The notes below the pieces were generated by a model. The model saw nothing but the letters and a program-made list of their open reading frames with translations. It had not been told where the DNA came from and made no database searches. Positions 10,186 through 19,302 of a stretch of DNA of 64,000 nucleotides are shown piece by piece; positions within the stretch are counted from its first letter, which is position 1; each line of letters begins with the position of its first letter. The DNA is from Achromobacter aloeverae. GTDB taxonomy: Bacteria > Pseudomonadota > Gammaproteobacteria > Burkholderiales > Burkholderiaceae_B. A program made the translations under genes and the position numbers. The stretch is taken from the NCBI RefSeq assembly GCF_004121055.1, contig NZ_PYAL01000005.1:477330-541329 (forward strand), read 5' to 3'.

Positions 10186-10908
10186 TCAGTGTTTCTGCTT
10201 GCCCAGATAGGCTTCGCGCACGCGATCGCTGGCCAGCAATTCCTGGCCGCTGCCTTCCATGACGATGTTGCCGACTTCCAGCACGTAGGCGCGGTCGGAG
10301 ATGGCCAGGGCCTGGTTGGCCATCTGTTCGACCAGCAGGATCGTCATGCCGCTTTCCTTCAGGGACTTGATGATGCGGAAGATCTCCGCCACGATCAGCG
10401 GCGCCAGCCCCAGCGAGGGTTCGTCCAGCATCAGGATGCGCGGCTTGCCCATCAGCGCGCGGCAGATCGCCAGCATCTGTTGTTCCCCGCCCGACAGCGT
10501 GCCGGCATACTGGCCTCGCCGCTCCTTCAGGCGGGGGAACATCGCGAAGCAGGCTTCGATTTCCGGCATCAGCGCATCGACCGGCTCGCGGCGCAGGAAG
10601 GCGCCCAGCAGCAGGTTGTCGAACACGGTCTGGTCCGGGAAGACCTGGCGGCCTTCGGGCACGTGGGCGATGCCCAGGCCCACCCGCTTGTGGGCGGGAA
10701 TGCCCGCCACGTCCTGGCCGTCGAACAGCACCTGGCCGGTGGATTTCTCGATGCCGGACAAGGCCCGCATCATGGTGCTCTTGCCGGCGCCGTTGCCGCC
10801 GATGATGGTGACGATTTCATTGCGGTCGACGTGCAGGGACACCTGCTTCAGGGCGTTGACCGCCCCATAGCTGACCGCGAGGTTCTTGATCTCGAATAAT
10901 CGGGTCAT
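10186..10908 (-). CDS. livF: Branched-chain-amino-acid-type ABC transporter ATPase (LivF-like)
   Basis: A 240-residue ABC ATPase with Walker A GGNGAGKST, signature LSGGEQQML, Walker B RILMLDEPS and a switch His in the ILLVEQ region. It corresponds to LivF of HAAT-type importers and pairs with the LivG domain fused in the gene just upstream, 9 bases away. The family imports branched amino acids, but many members carry other carboxylates. Its neighbours here argue for an organic acid or alcohol substrate. Confidence 0.93.
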   Translation of the reverse strand: MTRLFEIKNLAVSYGAVNALKQVSLHVDRNEIVTIIGGNGAGKSTMMRALSGIEKSTGQVLFDGQDVAGIPAHKRVGLGIAHVPEGRQVFPDQTVFDNLLLGAFLRREPVDALMPEIEACFAMFPRLKERRGQYAGTLSGGEQQMLAICRALMGKPRILMLDEPSLGLAPLIVAEIFRIIKSLKESGMTILLVEQMANQALAISDRAYVLEVGNIVMEGSGQELLASDRVREAYLGKQKH

Positions 10909-10917
10909 GGCCGTCTC

Positions 10918-12684
10918 CTATGCTGCCGCGCCCAGATAGGCTTCGATGACTTTGGGATTTTCCTGGATGTGGTTGGGCAGGCCAGCGGCGATCTTCACGC
11001 CGTAGTCCAGCACCACGATGTGGTCGGAAATGGCCATCACCAGGTCCATGTGGTGTTCGATCAGCAGCACGGTCAGGCCCTTGGCGCGCAGCTTCACGAT
11101 GAGTTCGGTCAGTTCGTCGGTCTCGGCCGGATTCAGGCCGGCGGCCGGCTCGTCCAGCAGCAGCAGGTCCGGCATGGCGGCCACCGCGCGGGCGATCTCC
11201 AGGCGCCGCTGCAGGCCGTAGGGCAGGCTGTTGGCGATGTCGTCGGCATAGCGCTGCAAGCCGAAGAACGAGAGGATGGCATAGGCTTCGCGCCGCATGC
11301 GGCGTTCTTCCGCCAGGGCGCCCGGCAGGCCCAGCAGGTTGGCGAGGAAGCCGGATTTCTGCACCCGGTAGAAGCCGACCATCACGTTTTCCAGTGCCGT
11401 CAGGCCTTCGAACAGCTTGAGGTTCTGGAAGGTGCGGCCGATGCCGGCGCCGGCGATCTGGCTGGCGGACAGGCCCACCAGGGCGCGCCCCTGGAAATGG
11501 ATGGAGCCGGCGTCAGGCTTGACCAGTCCGGACAGCAGGTTCAGCGTCGTGGTCTTGCCGGCGCCATTGGGTCCGATCAAGGACACGATGTCGCCGCGCT
11601 TCAGCGAGAAGGAAACCTTGTTGGTCGGCACCACGCCGCCGAAGGCCTTGTACAGGTCATGGACTTCCAGCAGGGCGCCGCCCGCGGCGGCGTGGCCCGC
11701 GGTCGGCCGGGTCGGCGACCAGTCGCCCGCCTGGGCCCGGTCGGCGTCCGACAGCTTGCTGCGGCGGGGCAATACCTTGGCCAGCAGGCCGGACAAGCCT
11801 TCGGGCATCGCGTACAGCGCGAACAGCAGGATCAGGCCGTAGGCGAAATGCTGCACCTCGGGCCAGCGCGCCAGCATGGCGTCGATGATGGTCAGCACCA
11901 CCGCGCCCAGGAAAGAGCCGGCCGGCGTGCGGCCGCCGAACAGCACCAGCACCAGGAAGAACACCGACAGGTTGAAATTGACGAAGTCCGAATTGATGTA
12001 CTGGTTCTGCTGCGCCACCAGGCCTCCGGCGATGCCGCAGGTGATGGCGCTGATGGCGAAGGCCAGGATCTTGAATCGGTAGACGCTGATGCCCACGCTT
12101 TCGGCGGCAATTTCCGACGTGCGCACGGCGGCGAAGCCGCGGCCGAAGCGCCCGTTGAGCAATAGCGACGTCATTGCGTGCAGCAGCAGGCCGATCGCCA
12201 CCACCACGATGACCCACTGGCGGCCGTCCAGCGGCGCGCCGTTCAGGGTCAGGCCGGTGATGCCGTAGAAACCTTCCTGGCCCTTGAAGACGTCGGTCCA
12301 TTCCGAAACGATCTTCTCGATCAGCAGGCCGAAGGCAATGGTCACCATCGCCAGGCTGGGGCCTTTGACCTTCAGGGCCGGGATCGCGATCAGCACGCCG
12401 AACACGCCCGACACCGCCACCGCGGCCAGCAGGGCCAGCCAGGGGTTGACCTGGTAGTTCACCGTCAGCAGGGCGACGGTATAGGCGCCGACGCCGAACA
12501 GCCCGGCGTGGCCCAGCGACTTCTGGCCGGTCTGGCCGACCAGGATGTTGAAGCCGGTCGCGGCGATGTAGTAGATGCCGATGTTGAAAAGGATCAGCAG
12601 GTAGAAATCGTTGAGGCCGGAATAAGCGACGCCCACGACCAGGGCGGCGATGACCAGCGGCGCGAGGATTTTGGGGAGGTTCAT
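10918..12684 (-). CDS. ABC transporter permease-ATPase fusion (LivM-LivG)
   Basis: One 588-residue frame encodes a LivM-type permease (about residues 1-315, many hydrophobic helices, GQTGQKSLGHAGLFGVGAY motif) followed by a linker and a LivG-type ATPase (Walker A GPNGAGKTT, signature LPYGLQRRLEIARA, Walker B LLLLDEPAAGLNP). The two are usually separate genes. The start at 12684 overlaps the livH stop in an ATGA arrangement; the open frame upstream to 13272 is the shadow of livH. Transport and ATP hydrolysis are thus covalently linked for one half of the importer. Confidence 0.93.
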   Translation of the reverse strand: MNLPKILAPLVIAALVVGVAYSGLNDFYLLILFNIGIYYIAATGFNILVGQTGQKSLGHAGLFGVGAYTVALLTVNYQVNPWLALLAAVAVSGVFGVLIAIPALKVKGPSLAMVTIAFGLLIEKIVSEWTDVFKGQEGFYGITGLTLNGAPLDGRQWVIVVVAIGLLLHAMTSLLLNGRFGRGFAAVRTSEIAAESVGISVYRFKILAFAISAITCGIAGGLVAQQNQYINSDFVNFNLSVFFLVLVLFGGRTPAGSFLGAVVLTIIDAMLARWPEVQHFAYGLILLFALYAMPEGLSGLLAKVLPRRSKLSDADRAQAGDWSPTRPTAGHAAAGGALLEVHDLYKAFGGVVPTNKVSFSLKRGDIVSLIGPNGAGKTTTLNLLSGLVKPDAGSIHFQGRALVGLSASQIAGAGIGRTFQNLKLFEGLTALENVMVGFYRVQKSGFLANLLGLPGALAEERRMRREAYAILSFFGLQRYADDIANSLPYGLQRRLEIARAVAAMPDLLLLDEPAAGLNPAETDELTELIVKLRAKGLTVLLIEHHMDLVMAISDHIVVLDYGVKIAAGLPNHIQENPKVIEAYLGAAA

Positions 12685-13595
12685 ACTTTCTCCGCGTGCA
12701 CGCGGCCCAGGATGCCGGCCGGACGGAAATACAGCACGACGATGATCAGGCCGAAGACGGCGATCTCGCGCAGGTTGGAGTACCACAGGCCGATCAGGGA
12801 TTCGAGCAGGCCGATCAGGAACCCGCCGAAGATGCAGCCGCGCGGATTCTCCAGGCCACCGAGGATGGCGGCGGAAAAGGCCTTCAGCGACAGCAGCGTG
12901 CCGACGAACACGGAAGCGGTGGCGATGGGGGCCACCATCACGCCCGCGACGGCGGCCAGCGCCGAACTGATGGCGAAGACGCCGATGGCCACCGCGTTGG
13001 CATTGATGCCCATCAGGCTGGCGGTGGTCTTGCTGAACGCGACGGCGCGCACGGCCTTGCCCATCTTGGTCTTGTGCAGGATCCAGTCGAATACGAGCAT
13101 CAGCACCAGGGTGGTGCCGAACACCAGGATTTCCTGCGGCCGCACGCCCGTGCCCAGCACGTTGACGATCCCGTCGCCCAGCGGCGAGGCCAGCGCGATC
13201 GGGGCCGGGCCCCAGATCAGCAGCGCCAGGTTCTGGATGATGATGCCGAAGCCGATGGTGCTCATGACCCACGACAGGCCTGCCTCGCCCACGAAGTGCT
13301 TGATGGCGGTGGCGTACAGCAGGTAGCCGAGCAGGGCCAGCACCAGCATGGCGGCCAGCAGGGCGAAGAGGAAGGCGCCCCAGGTGACGTCGGCGGGATC
13401 CGGAAAGCCGGTCAGGCGGCCGTGGCTGAACAGCACGATGGCGCTGACGCCGATCAGGCCGGCCAGCGCCAGGAACGCGCCCTGGCCGAAGTTGAAGGTC
13501 TTGGTGGTCGTGTAGGTAATGCTGAAGCCGAACGCGACCAGGGCATAGACGCTGCCCATGGCCAATCCACTCAATATGGCTTGTAGTATCTGCAT
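12681..13595 (-). CDS. livH: Branched-chain-type ABC transporter permease (LivH-like)
   Basis: A 304-residue integral membrane protein of the LivH family, with about eight hydrophobic segments and the N-terminal LSGLAMGSVYALVAFGFSI typical of it. It forms the membrane channel with the LivM domain encoded next, to which it is translationally coupled by a 4-base ATGA overlap. It is preceded by a 79-base gap holding a GC-rich stem-loop after the binding-protein gene. Confidence 0.94.
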   Translation of the reverse strand: MQILQAILSGLAMGSVYALVAFGFSITYTTTKTFNFGQGAFLALAGLIGVSAIVLFSHGRLTGFPDPADVTWGAFLFALLAAMLVLALLGYLLYATAIKHFVGEAGLSWVMSTIGFGIIIQNLALLIWGPAPIALASPLGDGIVNVLGTGVRPQEILVFGTTLVLMLVFDWILHKTKMGKAVRAVAFSKTTASLMGINANAVAIGVFAISSALAAVAGVMVAPIATASVFVGTLLSLKAFSAAILGGLENPRGCIFGGFLIGLLESLIGLWYSNLREIAVFGLIIVVLYFRPAGILGRVHAEKV

Positions 13596-13616
13596 GCTGG
13601 GGCCCCTCGGGCGCCG

Positions 13617-13647
13617 CCGCCCCCGGTGGCCGTGGCGACGGGGGCGG
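13617..13647 (-). promoter_or_regulatory. Intercistronic stem-loop between binding protein and permease genes
   Basis: A perfect 9-bp stem, CCGCCCCCG pairing with CGGGGGCGG across a 13-base loop, lies between the binding-protein stop and the livH start. No T-run follows. Such hairpins often protect the upstream message or weaken read-through, so that more binding protein than permease is made; that role is inferred here. Confidence 0.5.
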
Positions 13648-13674
13648 GACGGGGTAACGATGGAAACGTGGTGC

Positions 13675-14874
13675 TTAGAGCTTCAGGTCGGCCGGCGTGA
13701 TGGCCTTGGTGATGTCGTCGTCGACCGAAACCACCTTGCCGTCGATCCAGCGCACCAGGCGGAAGTCCTTGACCGACAGGGCTTCGTGGTTGTCCGCGGT
13801 GAACGGTTTTTCATAGGTCTTGATCACGCCCTTGGCCTGGGCCAGGTTTTCCAGCGCGGCCTGCACCTTGTCGCCGTCGGTGGACTTGGCCTGCTCCATG
13901 GCGGCGGCGAACAGCTTGACCGAGTCATAGGCCTGGGCCGCCATCACGTACGTGGGCAGGCGCCCTTCGCGCTTGAGCAGGGTCTCGTACAGGGCCTTGG
14001 ACTGCGGCGAGGAATCTTCCGTGATGGAGGCGGTGAAGATCATCTTCCTGGCCAGGTCGGGGCCGGCGATGCGCAGGAACGGCGAGCTGAGGTTGGCCCA
14101 GGAAGCCAGCGTCACCGGGAAGTAGTTGATCTTCTCCAGGCTGCGCATGACGTGCGCGTTCGAGTCGGCCAGGGCGTAGACGATCAGCGTATCGGCGCCG
14201 GATGCCTTGATCTTGTTCAACTGCGAGGTCATGTCCGTGTCCTTGGGACCGAACTTCTCGTTGGCGACCGGCGTGATCTTGTGCAGGGCGAGGATTTCCT
14301 GCGCGTCCTTGGCGCCTTGCTGGCCATAGCCGGTGGTGTCGGCGATGATGGCGACCTTGCCGTTCTTGCTGGCGCGCGCGGCATAGGCGGCCAGCAGGGC
14401 GATCTGGTCGCGGTCGCGCATGGACACGCGGAAGATGTAGTTGGGCGGCTGCTTGGCGTAGCGCGCGGTGATATCGGTGGCGGTGGCCACGGGAGAGATC
14501 GTCGGGATCTTCTTCTGCTGCACGATGTGCAGCCAGGCCAGCATGTTGCCCGAGTTCACGCCGCCTATCATGGCGCTGACTTTCTCGTTGTCGACCAGTT
14601 CGTTGGTGTTCTGGATGGCCTTGGGCGGCGCGCCGACGTCGTCGCGGGCCACGATGACGACCTTGCGGCCCAGCACGCCGCCGGCGGCGTTCAGCTCGTC
14701 GGCGGCCTGGCGGGCGCCGGCCAGTGCGGAAATGCCGAAGTCGGCGCTGCCGGTGGCGGACATGTCGCTGTTGAAGCCGATCTTTAGGTCGTCGGCCAGG
14801 GCGGCGGCGCTTGCGCCGGCCAGGGCGGCGGCCAGCACGGTGGCGTGCAGGCGTTTGATGAAGGTCTTGTTCAC
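13675..14874 (-). CDS. ABC transporter substrate-binding protein (LivK/Peripla_BP_6 type)
   Basis: A 399-residue periplasmic binding protein for the HAAT importer downstream. The signal peptide (HATVLAAALAGASAAALA) is followed by the two-lobe fold beginning LKIGFNSDMSATGSADFG. The GTG at 14874 is preferred because AAGGAGAG lies about 7 bases upstream; an ATG 24 bases earlier also fits the frame but sits on the ribosome site. The ligand is not evident from sequence. Its place between an alcohol oxidase and a permease suggests it delivers the operon's growth substrate. Confidence 0.9.
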   Translation of the reverse strand: MNKTFIKRLHATVLAAALAGASAAALADDLKIGFNSDMSATGSADFGISALAGARQAADELNAAGGVLGRKVVIVARDDVGAPPKAIQNTNELVDNEKVSAMIGGVNSGNMLAWLHIVQQKKIPTISPVATATDITARYAKQPPNYIFRVSMRDRDQIALLAAYAARASKNGKVAIIADTTGYGQQGAKDAQEILALHKITPVANEKFGPKDTDMTSQLNKIKASGADTLIVYALADSNAHVMRSLEKINYFPVTLASWANLSSPFLRIAGPDLARKMIFTASITEDSSPQSKALYETLLKREGRLPTYVMAAQAYDSVKLFAAAMEQAKSTDGDKVQAALENLAQAKGVIKTYEKPFTADNHEALSVKDFRLVRWIDGKVVSVDDDITKAITPADLKL

Positions 14875-14972
14875 TGCGTCTCTCTCCTTGGGGGACACCG
14901 CCGGGACGGCGGGGGTCGCGATAGCTATCGGTTCTGTATTGACGGGGACTGCGTTCGCGGCGGGCTACGTTC

Positions 14973-16607
14973 CTAACCCTGCCGGATCAGGTCGGCGCCC
15001 TTGTTGCCTATCATCATGGTCGCCGCGCAGATGTTGGCCGACGGCATGGCCGGGATGACCGACGAATCGACCACGCGCAGCGCCTGCACGCCGCGCACGC
15101 GCAGCTGCGGGTCGACCACCGCCAGCGGATCGTCCGCCGGGCCCATGCGCGCGGTGCCGTTGACGTGATAGGACGACACGCCGTAGCGGCGCGCGAAATC
15201 CAGCAGCTCGTCGTCGGACTGGCACAGCGCGCCGGGCAGCGATTCGCCGTCGAAATACCGCGTCAGCGCCTGCGATTGCAGCAGGCTGCGCGCCAGGCGG
15301 ATGCCGCGCACCAGCGTGATCTGGTCATCGGGATGCGCCAGGTAGTTGGCGTTGATGACCGGGTCCTGCATGGGGTCGTTGGAGCGCACCCGAACCTGGC
15401 CGCGGCTTTGCGGCCGGTGCTGCCACACGCCGGTGGTCATGCCGGGGAAGTCGTCGAGCACGCCGACGTAGCCTTCCTTGTAGCTGGCGGGGGTGAAGAC
15501 GCCTTGCAGGTCGGGCGCGTCCAGGCCGGGTCGCGACTGCCAGAAGTAGTGCAGCAGCGAGGGGCTGAGCGCCATGATGCTGGGTTGCTTCAGCAGCCAG
15601 CGGCTGATCTGGCCGGCCAGCCGCAATCCCTTGACCAGCTGGTTCATGGTCTGCATGTTCTTCACGCGCGCCACCACCCGCACCGAGTAATGGTCGCTCA
15701 GGTTCTCGCCTACCCCGGGCAGGTCTCGCACGACCGCGATGCCTTGCTCGCGCAGGAAATCGGCGGGGCCCAGGCCGGACAATTGGAGCAGCTTGGGCGT
15801 ATTGATGGCGCCGCTGGACACGATGACTTCGCGGCGCGCCTTCACGGCGCGCGTGGCCGTGGGCTGGCGCGGATCGCAGTAGGCCACGCCGGTCGCGCGC
15901 AGCCCGTCGAACAGGATGCGGGTGGCCTGGGCGTAAGTGCGTACCGTCACCTTGTGGCGCGCCTGGGCCGGCTTCAGGAAGCAGCGCGCCGTGCTCATGC
16001 GCCAGCCGCGGTCTATGGTGCGCTGGAAGTAGCCGACGCCGGCCTGGCTGGCGCCGTTGTAGTCGGGGTTGCGCGGCATGCCCAGCTCCTGCGCGCCGGC
16101 CATGAAGGCTTCGCACAGGGGATGTATCCAATCGATGTCGCTGACGGGCAGCTCGCCCTGGCGGCCGCGATAGCAGTCGTCGCCGCCGACGCGACGCTCC
16201 ATCGATTTGAAATAGGGCAGCACGTCCTCATAGGACCAGCCGGCGTTGCCCAGGCTGGCCCAGTGGTCGTAGTCGGCCGCCTGGCCGCGGTTGTAGACCA
16301 GGCCATTGATGGACGTGGATCCGCCCAGCGTCCGGCCCTGCGGGATGGGGACGCGGCGGCCATTGGTCAGGGGCGTGGGTTCGCTGGAAAACTGCCAGGC
16401 ATAGGTCGGATTGAATACCGCCTTGATGAAGCCGGCGGGGATGTGCAGGAAGGGACTGCGGTCGGGCGGGCCGGCCTCCAGCACGCACACCGAGGCGCCG
16501 CCGGCGCCCAGGCGATTGGCCAGGATGGAGCCGGCCGCGCCGGAGCCGACGATGACGTAGTCGAAGGTGTCGGCATCGCGCAAGGATGCCTGTTGTGCTG
16601 GATTCAT
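14973..16607 (-). CDS. GMC-family FAD-dependent alcohol dehydrogenase
   Basis: A 544-residue choline-dehydrogenase-like flavoenzyme. It shows the N-terminal FAD-binding DYVIVGSGAAGSILANRL, the GMC signature GRTLGGSTSINGL, and the C-terminal active-site region SSYHVNGTARMG with its catalytic His followed by PSANICAATMMIGNKGAD. GMC enzymes oxidise primary or secondary alcohols to aldehydes or ketones. The next enzyme upstream is an aldehyde dehydrogenase, so a two-step oxidation of a primary alcohol to an acid is the natural reading. It is in the same operon as the importer. Confidence 0.92.
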   Translation of the reverse strand: MNPAQQASLRDADTFDYVIVGSGAAGSILANRLGAGGASVCVLEAGPPDRSPFLHIPAGFIKAVFNPTYAWQFSSEPTPLTNGRRVPIPQGRTLGGSTSINGLVYNRGQAADYDHWASLGNAGWSYEDVLPYFKSMERRVGGDDCYRGRQGELPVSDIDWIHPLCEAFMAGAQELGMPRNPDYNGASQAGVGYFQRTIDRGWRMSTARCFLKPAQARHKVTVRTYAQATRILFDGLRATGVAYCDPRQPTATRAVKARREVIVSSGAINTPKLLQLSGLGPADFLREQGIAVVRDLPGVGENLSDHYSVRVVARVKNMQTMNQLVKGLRLAGQISRWLLKQPSIMALSPSLLHYFWQSRPGLDAPDLQGVFTPASYKEGYVGVLDDFPGMTTGVWQHRPQSRGQVRVRSNDPMQDPVINANYLAHPDDQITLVRGIRLARSLLQSQALTRYFDGESLPGALCQSDDELLDFARRYGVSSYHVNGTARMGPADDPLAVVDPQLRVRGVQALRVVDSSVIPAMPSANICAATMMIGNKGADLIRQG

Positions 16608-16700
16608 GATCTATACCCAGGCGACGGACGCCCGTTCATGCAAGGCAAAAAGGACCGGAAGCGAACGTCGCCCGCATTCCGGACAAGACCTGACACTGAG

Positions 16701-18170
16701 TTAGCGCGCCGCGTTGAGCGACTTGCCCGCGAGGCAGACATACTTGAGTTCGAGGAATTCCTCGATCCCGTACTTGGAGCCTTCGCGGCCCACGCCGGAT
16801 TCCTTGATGCCGCCGAACGGCCCCACTTCGTTGGAAACGGCGCCAGTATTCACGCCGACGATGCCGTACTCCAGCGCTTCCATCACGCGCCAGACACGCT
16901 CCAGGTCGGCGGTATAGAAGTAGGCGGCCAGGCCCGACTCGCTGTCGTTGGCTCGCGCCAGCACGGCGGCTTCCGATTCGAAGGTGCACAAGCCGACCAC
17001 CGGGCCGAAGATTTCCTCGTGGGCGATATCCATGTCGTCCGCGATGCCGTCCAGCAGCGTGGGCTGGAACAGCAGCGTGCCGGGCTGGGCCAGGCGGCCG
17101 CCGGCCAGCAGGCTCGCGCCCTTCGCCGTGGCGTCGGCTACCAGGCGGCTGACCTTGTCGACCGCGCGCTGGTCGATCAGCGGGCCGATGGTGACGTCCT
17201 GGTCCAGGCCATTGCCCAGGCGCATGCGTTCGATCTCGGCGCGCAGCTTCGCGCCGAAGGCCTCGGCCACCGTGCTGTGCACGTAGACGCGATTGGCGCA
17301 TACGCAGGTCTGGCCGGCGTTACGGAACTTGGACGCCATCAGGCCTTGCACGGCCTCGTCCAGGTCGGCGTCCTCGAAGACGATGAAGGGGGCGTTGCCG
17401 CCCAGCTCCAGCGACAGCTTCTTGATGTTCGATGCGCTCTGCTGCATCAGCAGGCGGCCGGTGGCCGTGGATCCGGTGAAGGTGAGCTTGCGCACCGTGG
17501 CGTTGCCCGAGAGCTCGCTGCCGATGGGCGCCGGATCTCCGGTCACCACGTTCAGGACGCCGGGGGGAATGCCGGCCTGTTCGCCCAGCCAGGCCAGCGC
17601 CAGCGCGGTGTAGGGCGTCAATTCCGACGGCTTGAGCACCACGCAGCAGCCGGCGGCGAGCGCCGGGCTGACCTTGCGGGTGACCAGGGCCGACGGGAAA
17701 TTCCACGCGATGATGGCGGCCACGACGCCCACCGGCTGGCGGATCGCCATCAGGCGCTGGTCGCCGCGCGGCGTGGGCAGGACATCGCCGTAGATGCGCT
17801 TGGCTTCCTCGGCGAACCATTCGACGAAGGACAGCGCATAGTTCAGTTCGCCGCGGGCCTCGGCCAGGGGCTTGCCTTGTTCCAGGGTGAGCAGCAGGGC
17901 CAGGTCGTCGCTGTGCTGTTCGATCAGCTGGTGCCATTTGCGCAGGATGGCCCCGCGCTCCTTGCCGGTCTTGGCGCGCCACGCCGGCAGGGCGCCATCG
18001 GCTGCCGCGATGGCACGCGCCGTTTCGGCCGCGCCCAGGTTGGGAACCGTGCCGAGGGGACTGCCGTCGTAGGGATTGCGCACCGTAATGGTGGCTTTGC
18101 TGTCGGCATCGCACCAGATGCCGCCGATATACGCCTGCTGCCGCAGCAACTGGCCGTTCTTCAAAGTCAT
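16701..18170 (-). CDS. NAD(P)-dependent aldehyde dehydrogenase, succinate-semialdehyde dehydrogenase type
   Basis: A 489-residue aldehyde dehydrogenase close to GabD. The catalytic Glu lies in LELGGN (about residue 255) and the nucleophilic Cys in NAGQTCVCANR (about residue 289). The oxidised substrate need not be succinate semialdehyde. The start at 18170 gives the standard family N-terminus; the open frame to 18956 is antisense to the LysR gene. It is first in the catabolic operon and its promoter lies in the 195-base region shared with the divergent regulator. Confidence 0.92.
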   Translation of the reverse strand: MTLKNGQLLRQQAYIGGIWCDADSKATITVRNPYDGSPLGTVPNLGAAETARAIAAADGALPAWRAKTGKERGAILRKWHQLIEQHSDDLALLLTLEQGKPLAEARGELNYALSFVEWFAEEAKRIYGDVLPTPRGDQRLMAIRQPVGVVAAIIAWNFPSALVTRKVSPALAAGCCVVLKPSELTPYTALALAWLGEQAGIPPGVLNVVTGDPAPIGSELSGNATVRKLTFTGSTATGRLLMQQSASNIKKLSLELGGNAPFIVFEDADLDEAVQGLMASKFRNAGQTCVCANRVYVHSTVAEAFGAKLRAEIERMRLGNGLDQDVTIGPLIDQRAVDKVSRLVADATAKGASLLAGGRLAQPGTLLFQPTLLDGIADDMDIAHEEIFGPVVGLCTFESEAAVLARANDSESGLAAYFYTADLERVWRVMEALEYGIVGVNTGAVSNEVGPFGGIKESGVGREGSKYGIEEFLELKYVCLAGKSLNAAR

Positions 18171-18290
18171 GCCTGTCTCGCTCACTTCTTCCGGCGGCAT
18201 ACGGTTTTCCGGGAGGAAGCCGCCACTTGCTGGATTTTTTTCGAGTCTAGCAACGCCTCTAGGCCGGTCAAAAGCAGCCATTTGTGATGC

Positions 18291-18334
18291 TGCCATCGCC
18301 GTTTGCGATGGCAGGGGCGCGGGGTGGCTACAAT
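18291..18334. promoter_or_regulatory. Candidate LysR operator and divergent promoter region
   Basis: A perfect 9-bp inverted repeat, TGCCATCGC-N5-GCGATGGCA (18291-18313), lies between the aldehyde dehydrogenase and LysR starts. A second, GCAGC-N10-GCTGC, lies just to its left. A good -10 box for the LysR gene, TACAAT, is at 18329-18334. A regulator bound to the repeat would control both directions, as is usual for LysR proteins. Confidence 0.55.
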
Positions 18335-18365
18335 AGGCGCGTATCTTGTCTCGTCCCTGCGTGCC

Positions 18366-19289
18366 ATGCGTCTCGATCCGCTCTCCCTCAAGCTTTTCAT
18401 CAGTGTGGTCGAACTGGGCACCATCGCCGCCGCCGCCGAGCGCGAGCATCTCGCCGCGGCCGCGGTCAGCAAGCGCATCAGCGAATTGGAAGAGACGCTG
18501 CGCATCCGGTTGCTGATACGCACGAACAAAGGCATACGGCCGACGCCGGCGGGGATGGAGCTGTCCACGATGGCGCGGCGCGCCTTGCACGAGCTGGATG
18601 AAATCGCCGTGCACATGCGCGAGTACGCGGTCGGCCTGCGCGGCTTCATCCGCGTGCAGGCGAATATTTCCGCCATCACCCAGTTCCTGCCCGACGACAT
18701 CAAGCGGTTTCTCGCCGAGTATCCCAATGTGCAGGTGGACCTGGAGGAGAAGATCACCTCCACCATCATCAAGTCCGTGGCGGACAACGCGGCCGACGTC
18801 GGCATTTTCTCGGGGGAAGCGACCGGGTATGACGTGGAGGTGTTTCCCTATCGCGAGGACGTGCTGGCCCTGGTGGTGCCGGCCGGTCATCCCCTGACCG
18901 ACAAGCCGGGGTTTCGCTTCGCCGATGCCCTGGACTACGACTTCATCGGCCTGCATCGGGGCAGCGCCATCAACCGCGTGCTCACGAACGCCGCCAATGA
19001 CGAGAAGCGCAATATCCGGCTCAAGGTGCAGTGCACCGGCTTCGACGCCCTGTGCTTCATGGTCAATTCAGGGCTGGGCGTGGGGGTGTTGCCACTGGAG
19101 CTCGCGCAACGCTATTCGGTGATGTTCGACTTCCGCATCATTCCCCTGTCCGAGGCATGGGCGCGGCGCAAGATCCAGCTTTGCGTGCGCGCCTTCGATG
19201 CCTTGCCCACCGCCGCCAAGCTCTTCGTCCATCACCTGGGCAAGCCCCTGGAGGCGGAGCCTGGGCACGGCAAGGCCATGGCGCGGTGA
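18366..19289 (+). CDS. LysR-family transcriptional regulator
   Basis: A 307-residue LysR-type regulator. The winged helix-turn-helix occupies about residues 5-64 (LKLFISVVELGTIAAAAE, AAVSKRISELEETL), followed by the co-inducer-binding domain (GFIRVQANISAITQFLP onward). The ATG at 18366 gives the canonical N-terminus LDPLSLKLFISV. No strong ribosome site precedes it. It is transcribed divergently from the aldehyde dehydrogenase operon, so it most likely activates that operon when the substrate or an intermediate binds. Confidence 0.92.
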   Translation: MRLDPLSLKLFISVVELGTIAAAAEREHLAAAAVSKRISELEETLRIRLLIRTNKGIRPTPAGMELSTMARRALHELDEIAVHMREYAVGLRGFIRVQANISAITQFLPDDIKRFLAEYPNVQVDLEEKITSTIIKSVADNAADVGIFSGEATGYDVEVFPYREDVLALVVPAGHPLTDKPGFRFADALDYDFIGLHRGSAINRVLTNAANDEKRNIRLKVQCTGFDALCFMVNSGLGVGVLPLELAQRYSVMFDFRIIPLSEAWARRKIQLCVRAFDALPTAAKLFVHHLGKPLEAEPGHGKAMAR

Positions 19290-19302
19290 GCCGCGCGGCG
19301 CT

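Noticed and set aside
15165..18287. A 1040-codon open frame on the plus strand
   Set aside because: Antisense to the GMC alcohol dehydrogenase and aldehyde dehydrogenase, both with clear active sites; composition is that of a shadow frame.
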